From contig CAMGYJ010000011.1 of the NCBI GenBank assembly GCA_946122785.1, positions 3,596,001 through 3,660,000 on the forward strand: 64,000 nt of DNA. Direction: 5' to 3'. Origin of the DNA: Linum tenue. Its lineage: Eukaryota > Streptophyta > Magnoliopsida > Malpighiales > Linaceae. Every line of letters begins with the position of its first letter. Within the stretch, counting starts at the first letter, position 1. Below are positions 35,311 through 46,329 of this stretch, in pieces. A model generated the notes under the pieces. It did not search any database and was not told the origin of the DNA. It saw only the letters and a program-made list of their open reading frames with translations. Made by a program: the position numbers and the translations under genes.

Positions 35311-36928
35311 GGGTTAATTGCAAGGATGGTCACTGGTTTTACTAAAACCGTTCATGTTTGGTCACTGGAAATATTTAATTCCATTCATGGTCACTAAGAT
35401 TAGTTCAAAAGTTCAAGTTTGGTCACTCTCCGTTAGTTTTTGCTGATGTGGCAGTCAACTATTATAGTTGACCGTTAAATGAGTGACGTGGCAATTAAAA
35501 AAATAATAAAATAATAAAATTTAAATATTTACAATTTCCACCTCATTTTACAACTATTAAAAAATAAAAATAAAAATTACCTTCACAGTGCCGCCGCTTC
35601 CCGCCGGCCGAACGACCAGCTCCGCTCGTGAATGTCCGCAACCAAATCACCGCCATGGACCCCGGCCCAACCACGAGCTCGAGGACCTGGAATTCGCGCC
35701 TCGCCGTGCAAAATTATCACGGCGCCTCTTCCTTGCAATCTAAAACCACCGACGACGTCGAATCCGTCTCGCTCTGCTCCCCCTCGTCGCACCGGCTGTA
35801 GGTATCGACGGCCAAGGGTGGGAGCTCTGGCTTCACAATTCCGTCAAAAAACCACACCGGAGTCACAGCGCACTGCGGCGGCGGCTGATTCACCTGGAAA
35901 ACGAAAGGAAACCTGCCGAATAACCCAGCATCAGCGCCGCCGACAACCGGAGGAGGAGGAGGGAGAGGGCGGAAGAAATCCAACTGGCGCGGCACCACAG
36001 GTGGACCGGACGATTCGACGGTGCTGCTCTGGCTGGGGCTCTGCCTGTTCTCCAGGCCGCCATCAACCGCCTTGGGAGCCGGGATATCGTTGGGGATGGG
36101 GAAGTTGGTCTTGGCCTTGCAGCCGCGGAAGTCGAGCGCCGCCTTGTCGTACGCCCTAGCGGCTTCCTCCGCCGTATCGAAGGTTCCCAGCCAAACACGA
36201 GTCTTCTTCCTCGGATCCCGAATCTCCGCGGCGTAGCGCCCCCACGGCCTCTTCCTAGCTCCCCTGTAATGCATCTCTTTCCTCCCGCCGCCGTCGCTCT
36301 TGATTTGGGCGGGATAGAGCTTCTTCTCCTTGGAAGGCGCCATTGACGGCTTCTTCTTTCTCTTTTCAGTTTCCGCAGTACGGAAGAGGATCGAAGAATT
36401 TGGTGGCTGATAATGATAATAATAACAATTAATGGAGGATTGAGGCGCGAAGATATAGGAACCCTAGGAGGTGCGAATCGAGGGGGAGGAGATTGAAAGG
36501 AAGAGGCGCCGTGATAATTTTGCACGGCGAGGCGCGAATTCCAGGTCCTCGAGCTCGTGGTTGGGCCGGGGTCCATGGCGGTGATTTGGTTGTGGACATT
36601 CACAAGCGGAGCTGGTCATTCGGCCGGCGGGAAGCGGCGGCGCTGTGAAGGTTATTTACTTATTTTTATTTTTATTTTTTAATAGTTGTAAAATGAGGTG
36701 GAAATTGTAAATATTTAAATTTTATTATTTTATTATTTTTTTAATGGCCACGTCACTCATTTAACGGTCAACTATAATAGTTGACTGGCACATCAGCAAA
36801 AACTAACGGAGAGTGACCAAACTTGAACTTTTGAACTAATTTTAGTGACCATGAATGAAATTAAATATTTCCAGTGACCAAACATGAACGGTTTTAGTAA
36901 AACCAGTGACCATCCTTGCAATTAACCC
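35311..36928. mobile_element. Pack-MULE (GGGTTAATTGCA family) with ERF gene
   Basis: Ends GGGTTAATTGCAAGGATGG in perfect inversion. A 9-bp duplication, aaaaacaac, lies at 35302-35310 and 36929-36937. Terminal inverted repeats are long, about 410 bp (35311-35720 and 36515-36928), and nearly identical, which suggests recent activity. Between them sits a reading frame for an ERF transcription factor on the minus strand plus its upstream region. Confidence 0.93.
35717..36343 (-). CDS. Captured ERF-type AP2 transcription factor ORF, truncated at the C-terminus
   Basis: Open frame of 208 aa inside a Pack-MULE. The AP2/ERF domain (residues about 26-83) is intact: [19 protein letters not shown], then [19 protein letters not shown] and TNFP. 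Ala and Asp at the diagnostic positions (YAAEIRDP) mark the ERF rather than DREB branch. The remainder is Ser/Pro-rich, ending [15 protein letters not shown]. Group VIII ERF repressors (ERF3/ERF4-like) continue from such a segment into an EAR motif (LNLPP). Here the stop TGA comes from the terminal inverted repeat and the EAR region is gone. No introns are needed. It could be transcribed as an altered ERF or be inert cargo; the open frame argues that capture was recent. Confidence 0.75.
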   Translation of the reverse strand: MAPSKEKKLYPAQIKSDGGGRKEMHYRGARKRPWGRYAAEIRDPRKKTRVWLGTFDTAEEAARAYDKAALDFRGCKAKTNFPIPNDIPAPKAVDGGLENRQSPSQSSTVESSGPPVVPRQLDFFRPLPPPPPVVGGADAGLFGRFPFVFQVNQPPPQCAVTPVWFFDGIVKPELPPLAVDTYSRCDEGEQSETDSTSSVVLDCKEEAP

Positions 36929-36937
36929 AAAAACAAC

Positions 36938-37966
36938 ACAAAGGAATCAGGAAGTCGACAGCGTATCACTTTCACTAATCAGTAATATGGATCGGGCTCC
37001 AAATTGTCGAAAGCGACAAGAAAGTTTTGGGCCAAGAAGTTGTAAACAGCCAAACCTGACCATGCCCGGCCCGGTTGTGTTTCGGATTCATTAGTAGCGT
37101 TAAAAGTGTTAACCATTGCTAGAGTACCGGCCCATTACCGACGTGAAAAACTTGATCATGAAGAGAACAAGCCGTACGTGGTGATAGTTACTAAAATACG
37201 GTACGGGTATTTTACTTCATCTTTAAGCTAATGTTACGTTTAATAGTACGTTAATAGTCATAAGTATATAAAATTAATTATTTTTAAAAATAAATAAAAA
37301 TATAAAAAATAACAAAGTTACTAATTTAATTGATTAAATACGAATATTAAACGTGTTATACGGGTTTTATACGTGTTTAGTACGTGAGCCATCAAATGAA
37401 CAGAAACAGATGAAACGGCTTGACAATAATACGGATACGAAAGTTTTAAAATAGATTGTTAAACAGAATATTTAGTATTTACTAACTATTTAGAGGAGGC
37501 TATAAAATATTCGGTCGGGCAACTACTATCATCCTGACCGCGCCATATATTACTGCACTTCTACGAAAACGTAATGTATGGATAACCTAATAAATTCCAA
37601 GTTAGTCGTCCTTTTTTGTATAATTAAATCAATCCCCAATTCCACAAAGACAATCTAAGTCCATGGAGTGATTGACCTGTCAAATTGACTAACGAAAAAA
37701 TTACGAGATATTTTATGAACATGTATTATAAGTCATTTTGAATTACTATGGGTAATAGTACGTAATACCTTTTCATTATTTGATAAATAGTAGCCAAAGA
37801 AATGAATAATGATGAGGATGTGGATATGAAAGATTTGAATTTGGTATTCCAAATATGAAATTATTTGTTTGGATGTTAAAGTAAACATGATATTTGAAAC
37901 TCGCTCGAATATGATAGGCTGAATTCCAAATACGTTTTTACGGAATTAAATGTGAATTTCAAATGC
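36938..37966. other. Intergenic sequence
   Basis: AT-rich, with some TACGGGTATTTTAC/TACGTG words around 37190-37440 that suggest an eroded transposon. No gene is seen. Confidence 0.4.
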
Positions 37967-37974
37967 GTATCAAT

Positions 37975-38711
37975 TAGGAATGGCAATGGGGCGGGTTTGT
38001 CTAAACCATCCTCATCCCCGCTTTCAAATATTTATACCCATACCCGTCCCATACCCATGCGGGGAAGGTTTTGCAAACCCATCCCCATACCCATGGGTTT
38101 CAGGTACCCATGGGTAATACCCGCCCCGTACATCGAGCATTATAATACCTAATATTTACATGTAGATTTTCAATTATAACATTAAACGCACCTACTATAT
38201 CATGAACCCGACAAAGAGACAATTATTTTTAATACGATTCAAAACATTTTATCCTAAAGCGTCCATTAATCCATATAAGAGTAGAGTACAATGTCATCCA
38301 GATCATTATTCTCTACACTAATACATTTATTAAGTAATAATAATTAATTATTAATAACATAATTTTGTTAAAAGGGGGAAAAAGTGAAAGAGTGAAGGAA
38401 AAACTGAGAGAAAGAAGTTAGATTTTGATTTGGGTGGCCACTCAATTGCATTTCTACTATATATTTTTCTTGAGTTATACTCACTTTTATTGATAGGTTG
38501 CAAATTGATTCACATATTTTTCATATATGAAGAAATATTTTTGTTGGGGCGGGTATGGGTATGGGGCGGGGGAAGCTAAAACCATACCCGCCCCATACCC
38601 ATCAAACTTTTTGTAGGTTTTACCCATACCCGGTCAATGCGGGGATTCCCCGCGTTGACTGGATCGGGGACGGTCGGATACCCGTGGGCATGGGTTTGAT
38701 TGCCATCCCTA
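37975..38711. mobile_element. hAT-like element, GGGTATGGG motif type, at the P450 stop codon
   Basis: Ends TAGGAATGGCAATGGGGCGG and the inverse of TAGGGATGGCAATC, with a perfect 8-bp duplication, gtatcaat, at 37967-37974 and 38712-38719. The right-hand duplication contains the P450 stop codon (TGA on the minus strand, 38715-38717). The ends are arrays of CCCATACCCG/GGGCGGG words. It has no coding sequence. Confidence 0.92.
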
Positions 38712-38714
38712 GTA

Positions 38715-41689
38715 TCAATCAACAGTGATATAACGGTTGGGAATAGCAAGAAGAGGGAGCTGGCGATGCATTGTGAGACCAACACACTCGGTCATATCCA
38801 GATCCTCCCCACGAACTCCGTCGGGCAGCTCCCAATCGAAGTTCCTCACCAGATTCGCCAGTGCGAGCTCCACCACCGCGAGGGCAAAAGATATCCCCGG
38901 ACACCCTCTCCTTCCGGCGCCAAACGGGATCAACTGGTAATCCTGGCCCCTGAAATCCACATTATTACCGTCGAGAAATCTCTCAGGCCAGAATGCTTCC
39001 GGCGACTCGGGCCAGTCCTTGGCGTCCCTTCCAATCCCCCAGGCGTTGGTCATGATCATGGTCCCTGATGGCACGTCGTAACCCATTATGGTCGCGTCCT
39101 GAGTCATCTCTCTTGGAGCCAGCAACGGGATCGGAGGGTGCAGACGGATCGTCTCTCTAATGACGAGGTTCAGGTACTCCAGTTCTTCCGCCAAGTCGGC
39201 CTCGTGGACCGTCTCGATTTCGCGGCCGATTTTGGTTCTCAGCTCCTCCTGCAACTTCTTCATCACCCTGGGGTGCTTTATCAGCTCCGACATTGTCCAT
39301 TCGAGAAGCGTCGATGTCGTGTCTGTTCCTCCCACGAACAGGTCCTGTGCGAATCATTTCCGAATTAAGAACTTGTAAGTGTAGCAAACAAGAGCTTGGT
39401 CTAGTGATACCGGTACCACTACTAGTTTTGAACCTCTAGAAGTCATAGGTTCGAATTCCTCAAGTGACACCTTATAATGAAAACAAATCTATATCACCCT
39501 TATCTAAAAATAAGAATGGGAAGGAAAATTTAGGTCTAGTTTAAAATTGGTTTCGGCTGTCTAACGTAGTCTACTGCCCTGGGGGGGTGTATGAGTTAGA
39601 ATGACAATAGGGAAGATCCCATACTCGGCCCATGGTAGTTCGGGTAATTTAACACGTGGTGTGGGTCGGAGCATGTCAATCGATATGAGTATGTCGTTTA
39701 AAATGAAAAACATTAGAAACATTTACTTTTTTCATTGACACCAAGAAACAAACTATATATATATAATATGATAAATGTAATTAAATTATTCAAAATTGAG
39801 GGTCTCACTTATGTATAAATTTATTATAGTTAAAATATAAAAAATGAAATTCCAACTAATTCGAGTAAAATTACAAGCAGTTTAGTAAAAGAGAAATGAA
39901 TGAAGAATGGAGCGAATCAGAACAGGTCAGGTCGAAAATTATCATCTCTATCCCTTATGTATAAGATGCCGGAAGAGGAGATGCGATGAGAGAAGTTCAT
40001 ATAGATTACCAAGATCACAGCTTTGATGCCCTCTCTATCAAGGCGGAACGCTTCCGAGCTGTCCTTTTGCAGGCGGAGCAAGACGTCGATGAAGGGTGCT
40101 TGGCTGTCGTCGTCGTCGCCGCCGCCTTCCACATCGGTCGTCTGTTTCTCCAAACGGGCCAAACCTTCCTCCACGGCTCCTTCAAGCAACTCATCAAACT
40201 GACTGGCAACTCGGTCGACCCGGGCATCGAACCCGGTTAGCCGGTTCACCCACGAGAGGCTAGGGATGAAGTCGCCCACGCTGAAAGCGCCCAGCAACTC
40301 CATGAACTCCGCCAGCTGGTCCCTGAAGTTGGTGGCGCCGCCATGGTGGCCGGCGGCGGCGGTAGTGCCGATGCTGTACTTCCGACCGAAAGCTGTCCGG
40401 CAAATGACGTCGTTGGCGAGGCAGGAAAGGAGTTCGCTCAAGTTCACCGGCTGTAACGCAAAGGGAAACACATCGAAACTCGGTTTAGAAAAATAACTAT
40501 TAAGAAGAAAGTTAAAATTGTGATCCAACCGTTTCGTACTAGTGAAATGGCTTACAGTTTGGGGATTTGGTATCTAGTATTTTCGGTCAGACTGGATGAT
40601 ATGATAGAGTTTTTAAAACATCGATACTAGATGATATGATAGAGCTTTTAAAACATCGGTTTAAAGCCGACGGAGGATAAGGTGAGAAAAAGAGAAACGA
40701 CAAGAGTAATTAAATTTTACAAATAATGGATCGTATTCATGGATTGGTGATTGGATTCATGAATTTAGATCAAATGGAGTTGGTGGATTTATGAATTGGA
40801 TTAAATATATTGATAGATTGGATTCATGATTCTACGTAACATCTAAATATTAGACTAATATACATCGCCATTATAAAAAAAAATATTAGACCAATATGAA
40901 AATTTTGAAAAGTTTACATAAAGAATTTTAGGTACCAGAAACTCATTTTTCAATAATATTTTACGTATAAAAACTAGAATTTGGGTTTCAAAATTCAAAA
41001 TATAAATACTAAAGATTGTAAACTATAATTTTTTAAATATCTATCAATCGACTAATCAAATTGAATATAAATTAAATCAACTGAATCTAAATGAACTAGA
41101 TTAGTCGGATATTTTAGTGAAATTATTGGTCGATCTGATTAATTATTGGATTAAGTATGCTACTCACCTCACGTTTTTCAGCATCCTTTCTAATCCGATT
41201 GATCAGCAACCCGACCTCCTCCTCCCTGGCCGCACGGCAGGACAGGACCTTCCTGTTGCTGAGGAGGTGCATCACGCAGAGCCGTCGGGTCTGCCTCCAG
41301 TACTCGCCATAGGGACACGTGGCGACGTCCTTGCCGTCGTAGAGAAGCTTCTTGAGGGTTCCGAACTCGGGCTTCCCCGCGGAGACGACGTCGTGGGTCT
41401 TCAACACCTCACGCGCCGCCTCCGACGTGGTGACCACGACCACCGGCCGGCTGCCGAAGTGGAACAGCAGGAGAGGGGATCCGTACCGCTCCGCCAGCCG
41501 GACGAAGGTCCGGTGCGGGTAGTTGCCAATTTGGTGGAGATTTCCGAGGAGCGGAAGCTTCGGCGGCGAAGGCGGCGGCCGCCGCCGCCGATCATCATTA
41601 CCACTAATACTACTGCTCATCATCAGGCGTTTGATGGCTATCGGAAGTACGGCTAACCCGCCGGCGATCAGCAGTAGTGGTGCTGCCAT
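38715..41689 (-). CDS. Cytochrome P450, CYP71 family
   Basis: ER-anchored haem monooxygenase. Exons on the minus strand: 41168-41689, 40010-40450 and 38715-39344. All junctions are phase 0 with GT-AG borders, giving 530 aa. The N-terminus has a short membrane anchor (LLLIAGGLAVLPIAI) followed by the Pro-rich hinge RRRPPPSPPKLPLLGNLHQI. The C-helix reads WRQTRR, the I-helix GGTDTT (326-331), and ExxR is ETIR (385-388). The PERF motif is FWPERF, and the haem loop FGAGRRGCPG (462-471) has Cys469 as ligand. The sequence style (SPPKLPLLGNLHQ, LLYDGKDVATCPYGEYWRQ) is CYP71A-like. CYP71 enzymes oxidise many specialised metabolites including terpenoids; the substrate cannot be deduced. Introns hold transposon remnants, and a hAT insertion starts at the stop codon without changing the protein. 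It looks functional. Confidence 0.93.
39596..39957. mobile_element. hAT-like element in P450 intron 2
   Basis: Begins TTAGAATGACAATAGGGAAG and ends ATCATCTCTATCCCTTA. The flanks tgtatgag (39588-39595) and tgtataag (39958-39965) agree at 7 of 8 bases. It resembles the element at 53751-54159. It is intronic and should be removed by splicing. Confidence 0.6.
40725..41120. mobile_element. Decayed AATCCATC-type hAT relic in P450 intron 1
   Basis: Contains ATTCATGGATTGGTGATTGG and GGTACCAGAAACTCATTTTT, words shared with the element at 27893-28340, but lacks recognisable termini. Confidence 0.5.
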
Positions 41690-41800
41690 AATTTATGATC
41701 ACTTGCTGCTGGACTATTGCTGTGTCTACAAGAGTGTATCCTTTGAGATAATATTTTATTTGAGTGCTTGATTTCCTCCGATTCAATGTAACACCAAGTG

Positions 41801-41813
41801 ATATATATATATA
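41801..41813 (-). promoter_or_regulatory. TATA-rich core promoter of the P450
   Basis: ATATATATATATA about 115 bp upstream of the ATG at 41689. It is the only TATA-like sequence at a plausible distance. Confidence 0.5.
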
Positions 41814-41849
41814 TTCTTGTGTGCCGGCCAAGCACCGATGTCTTGCAAC

Positions 41850-42196
41850 TAGATGTGGCAAATTGATTGGATACATCGATTGTGTGTATTTACGGATTAA
41901 GTGGATTGATGGATTCATGAATTGGAGAAAGTGGATTGGTAGATTGATCCACGAATCCAAATAACATCCTCAAGTCTCAGACCAATATGTAAAAGAAAAA
42001 AAAAGTTTGGGCACTGAAATGTCATAATAAAAATTTCAGGTGTCACGACATAATTTTCCAATGATAGTTTCGTATAAAAAATAAAATTTAGGTACCAAAT
42101 TATGAAATATAAAAAAATATAGGTATTAAACTGCAACTTGGTGATATTTTAATAGATTGATTGGATTGGATTGGTAGATTGAATTGGAAATTGCTA
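41850..42196. mobile_element. Eroded AATCCATC-type hAT element upstream of the P450
   Basis: The left end is TAGATGTGGCAAATTGATTG and the right end resembles the inverse of AGTAGCAATTTCCAATTC. The interior has GATTGGTAGATTGA repeats and GGTACCAAATT words like 27893-28340. No clean duplication is seen. It lies about 160 bp upstream of the P450 ATG. Confidence 0.55.
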
Positions 42197-42199
42197 CTG

Positions 42200-43580
42200 A
42201 ATCGGGTTGGGTTCGGTCGAGTTTCTCCAAACCAAATTTAGTGAGAGGATCCAACCGGAGGCAACGGGTAAAGTACTTAGCATGTGAATAAAGTACTTAA
42301 CTCAAATGCGGTTGTTAAATATTTTATCCGGTGGCGAGTAAAGCACTGCTTTTGTCTCATCTAGAGTTAGAGTCTTTCGATTTTGTTGGGTGGCTTCGTT
42401 AGAACGTTGATTGTATGGAATCCTGGATAGATTTACATGTCTGATGCTTGTTCTCTCTTGATATCGTTAGGAAATATAAAAATATCTTATCCGTTGCTAA
42501 GATAAGTGCACACCTATATCCTTTCATAAACTGGGTCAAACAAATAAACTGGGTCGAACAAATGAACAATCACAGCTAAATATAATAACATTTATGATGA
42601 GTATCTCTCAACCACATATTTTATTGAGAAATGGACATAGACTCGGTCAAATGATCAGGACTAGCTACTAATTAATTCATTCTATAGATATTGTGATATA
42701 TTAAAGTTACTAATTATATCTTCTCGACTAACATTTTTTTGGTGAAATGAAACCGTTTTTTAAGAACTCCGAAGTTAAACATGCTCATTACAGAACACTA
42801 CAAGGATGGATGGCCTTATGAAGTTATGAGAAGTCACATTGATATGCAATCCAATGCCAAAATCATGAGAGTCTAGCTAGACACACAAAACGGATAATAT
42901 CTTGTCGGGAAAAGGATTCGAGATGTTACAAATGGTATCACATCCTCTTCGCGTCTCTCTTGAACGATCGTTGGACAGACCTCAACGAGGACGTCGAGTT
43001 CCAAAGATAAGTGTATGGTAACACATTAGGGAAATCTCACATCGCAGAAATCAACCGTGCCGTCAACACTGAGCAAGATCTCATGAAGTGCATGCAATAA
43101 AAATGACATATAAAACCCTTTTTCACATGGACTAACCCTCTGTTCGATCTGATCGAACAAGAAAATCACGTAGATCTCGTTGTATTTCGATTCTTGTTTC
43201 CGTCTCTATAAACCCTCTCATCTCGATTATCACAAATAGCTGGGTTTGCCATTCGGCGTCCCCAACAGCTCGTTGTAATTTGCTTACTTTGTAATCGAAA
43301 ACCCATGCCGGTAAACAAACAAGACATTCTGGTGAAAACCAACCACATATAACTAACCAAAACAAAACCAAGACTTTTTCGACGTAGGTTCTGGTGATCC
43401 ACTTTAACATATAGCAGCTATAAGCCTATAACGTTTATCCGTTGCTTGTAGAATGAGTCCCCCTAATAATTAATGTTGAACTCTTTCTTAATTTGTGTGT
43501 CTGGATTTTTATTAATCCCCTCGTAAATTTGATACCGCTAACGGCTTTAGCAGACGGATCAAATCATCAATTGGCTGATA
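42200..43580. other. Intergenic sequence with retroelement-like fragment
   Basis: About 42890-43090 contains GGATTCGAGATGTTACAAATGG-like and GGGAAATCTCACATCG words that recur in plant dispersed repeats. The rest is unremarkable. No gene is seen. Confidence 0.35.
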
Positions 43581-43987
43581 CATCTGTAATGGGTTAAAGA
43601 CAAAATTGGTCACTGAGATTACTAAATCGGGATATGTTTAGTCACTAGAAAAAATTAATATCAATTTTAGTCACTCGAATTACTGAAACAGGTCACATTT
43701 AGTCACTCTCCGTTAGTTTACGTCCAACTCCGTTAATAAAGTCCGTTATGTGCTGACGTGGCTAACGGGAGCGCCTAGTCAGCGCTGTTTTGGACCGGAA
43801 ATGGTCAAACCCGACCTGCCACGTCACTAAACCAGCCATGTCATACACCCAACCCATTAACCCTACCCACCAACCCAACTCTAGCCCACTTAACAAAACA
43901 AAATTGGAAAAGCTTCAACTTGTTCTCCTCCTCTTCACCGTCGTCTTCCCCAATGAAACAACATTAGCAGCAGTTGCAAATCACGAT

Positions 43988-44418
43988 TAGAAGGCCCCTT
44001 CGAGTTCTCCCCCGACGACATCATGAAATTCGAGGAGAAAGATGGCATCGACTACGCCGCCGTCACCGTCCAGCTCCCCGGAGGCGAGAGGGTCCCTTTC
44101 CTCTTCACGGTGAAGCAGCTCTTTGCTTCTGGAAAACCAGAGAGCTTCAGCGGCGAGTTTTTGGTTCCCATCTATAGAGGGTCGTCGTTCTTGGACCCAA
44201 AGGGCATAGGCGGGTCCCAGGGTTATGACAACGCGGTGGCGCTGCCCCCGGCGGGGAGAGGGGATGAGGAAGAGCTGGCGAAGGAGAATGTCAAGAACGC
44301 GGTGGAATCGAAGGGGAAGATTACTTTGAGCGTGACCAAGAGCAAGCCAGAGACAAGGGAGGTGATTGGGGTTTTTGAGAGCGTTCTCGATTTTGTCTCT
44401 GCAAATGTTTGGAACTGA
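43988..44418 (+). pseudogene. psbO: Captured PsbO (oxygen-evolving complex 33 kDa) fragment
   Basis: Continuous frame of about 140 codons. It reads [20 protein letters not shown], then [59 protein letters not shown], and [19 protein letters not shown] through GVFES. This is the C-terminal half of plant PsbO, the thylakoid-lumen manganese-stabilising subunit of photosystem II. Transit peptide and N-terminal half are absent. The last conserved stretch (dVKiqGvWYaQLE in relatives) is replaced by [11 protein letters not shown] and a stop. The frame is open but cannot make working PsbO. Confidence 0.9.
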
Positions 44419-44436
44419 GACTGCTCTATTCTCGAT

Positions 44437-44565
44437 TTTAGGGGTTTGGAAAGTACCCAACCATATTCTCGATTTCTTGCGTGGCTCCCTGATTTCGGAT
44501 ACCCATTTCCCCCAACTCCGCATCTGAATCCCCTGTACAATGGGTGCTTGCTGTTGCAGTCTCAT
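44437..44565 (-). pseudogene. Captured DREB-type AP2 domain fragment
   Basis: On the minus strand the frame encodes [20 protein letters not shown] followed by [12 protein letters not shown], the N-terminal two-thirds of an AP2 domain. Val and Glu at the diagnostic positions (WVSEIREP) mark the DREB subfamily, unlike the ERF captured at 35717-36343. It breaks off before the ARAHD helix and fuses to antisense PsbO sequence, so it is non-functional cargo. Confidence 0.85.
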
Positions 44566-45034
44566 ACCCGCTTCTTCTTCTTGCTGGTGGAAGAAGGGGA
44601 ATTCGGGGAGTCCCCATCATCGTGGTGATCTTGCAACTGTTGCTAATGTAGTTTCATTGGGGAAGCGGCGGTGAAGAAGAGTAGAACGAGTTGGAGCTAG
44701 GGTTTTCCAATTTTGTTTTGTTAAAGTGGGCTAGGGTTGGGTTAGTGGATAGGGTTAGTGGGTTGGGTGTATGACATGGCGGGTTTAGTGATGTGGCGGG
44801 TCAGATTTGACCATTTCCGGCCCAAAACGACGTTGACTATGCACTCCCGTTAGCCATGTCAGTACATAACGGACTTTATTAACGGAGTTGGACGGAGACT
44901 AACAGAGAGTGACTAAATGTGACATGTTTCAGTAATTCGAGTGACTAAAATTGATATTAATTTTTTCTAGTGACTAAACATGTCCCGATTTAGTAATCTT
45001 AGTGACCAAATGTGTCTTTAACCCCATCTGTAAT

Positions 45035-45769
45035 ATATTTTTGGAGGACCTCCTTTGTTTTCTTTCTGTTTGACTATATATATATACCCACGAAACTCAA
45101 TTCCATCCATATACGAATCCAACTCACCAAACCCTGTCCCAGGTGAGAATAAGTCCTTCCTCGTTGGTCTGGTTGAGTAAGTGGGTTGAACTAAGAGGGT
45201 TACTGGTACGATCATTTTAGTAAAGTCATTATGTTGTGGATACATTTATAAATTTTATTATCAAATCTCATCTAACGTATGGGTAGTAACATGTCACATT
45301 GCACCAAATCAGCAGGTCATACTTGGATCCAACATATAGTGAAAATTCACACATGCTTGTATAACATCAATATTCAAATGTTCAACTTAAAATTCCAAAG
45401 ACTGGGTGAATTATAACTTATAAGACTGCGACCAATAAAAGGAAAAATTATTTTGAGTGTCAAACATGAAAGAAATTGGTAAACTGAGTGACCAAACTTG
45501 TAATTCACCCCTAAATTGTATTAATATTAAAAGGGTTAATAACATTTTGTACTCCTCTACTATGGTAGATTAACAAATGTTCCCATCTACTAAATTTTTA
45601 CACAAATATACCCTTCTAATATTAAAACGTAGCAAACTTACCCCTCCATTTAACTATCTGTTAAGAGGCAGTTAATGGATGGTAAAATGACCCAACTGCC
45701 CCTTATTAACTCTAAACATTCTAAATTTCGATTTTAATTATTTTATATCTCAATTCAATTAATTAAAAA
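45035..45769. other. Intergenic, with repeat fragments
   Basis: 45470-45512 matches the inner end of a GGGTTAATTGCA-family terminus (GAGTGACCAAACTTGTAATT), an orphan MULE end. From 45534, GGGTTAATAACATTTTGTAC starts another transposon-like sequence of unknown type running up to the LINE. No gene is seen. Confidence 0.45.
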
Positions 45770-46329
45770 AAACCTAAATTGAGGCAGAAGAGAAGGAAAA
45801 AAAAAAATGAGAGAGAGCATGCGAGGAGCGCTCTCCTCTGGTCGCTAAGCACTGCGCTCGATCGCTGGCTTTGGGCGATGGGAATCGCCTTCTTCTCCAC
45901 CAGCTTGAAGAATCAGGGGCTTTCCCAGTTCCGGGTGGAAGGCAACGACCGGCGCTATGGGAAGGATGAGAAGCGCCCGCCGATTGCAGATCTCCAAGAG
46001 ACGGCGGCGCAGAGGCCGGCGAACAAATCTCCAAGGAAGACCCGACCTGTTAAGATTAATCGCAGGAAACGTAAAAGGCTAGAGACGCTATGTGCATCTC
46101 AGGAGCCAGTGGTTGATTGCTTTAAAAAAAGTAGGAATTCGACTTTGAAGGGGTGGAGATTTTGGCTTCCCCCTTTGTCTGTGCTGGATGGGGAGGTTCT
46201 TGATCCACCATCGATTCCAATAATGGCGGCGCAGTACACACAATCAGAATTGGGGTCAAGCAATCGGCAGAGTGGGTTTATGTGCGAGCAACCCCTCGGG
46301 ATGATGGGCTAGAGAAACCATCTGGCGAG

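Larger units (their letters stand above)
43591..45024. mobile_element. Pack-MULE (GGGTTAATTGCA family) with PsbO and DREB fragments
   Basis: The left end is GGGTTAAAGACAAAATTGG and the right end the inverse of GGGTTAAAGACACATTTGG. A perfect 10-bp duplication, catctgtaat, lies at 43581-43590 and 45025-45034. Terminal inverted repeats of about 350 bp share the GGTCACT words of the family. The interior joins fragments of two unrelated nuclear genes in opposite orientation. There is no transposase. Confidence 0.93.

Noticed and set aside
35890..36603. 237-codon minus-strand frame over the ERF locus
   Set aside because: It is a shifted shadow of the ERF frame and reads RRRP-rich nonsense; the AP2 domain is in the other frame.
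43988..44418. Functional psbO gene
   Set aside because: It lacks the transit peptide, N-terminal half and C-terminal end, and it sits between MULE ends with a 10-bp duplication.
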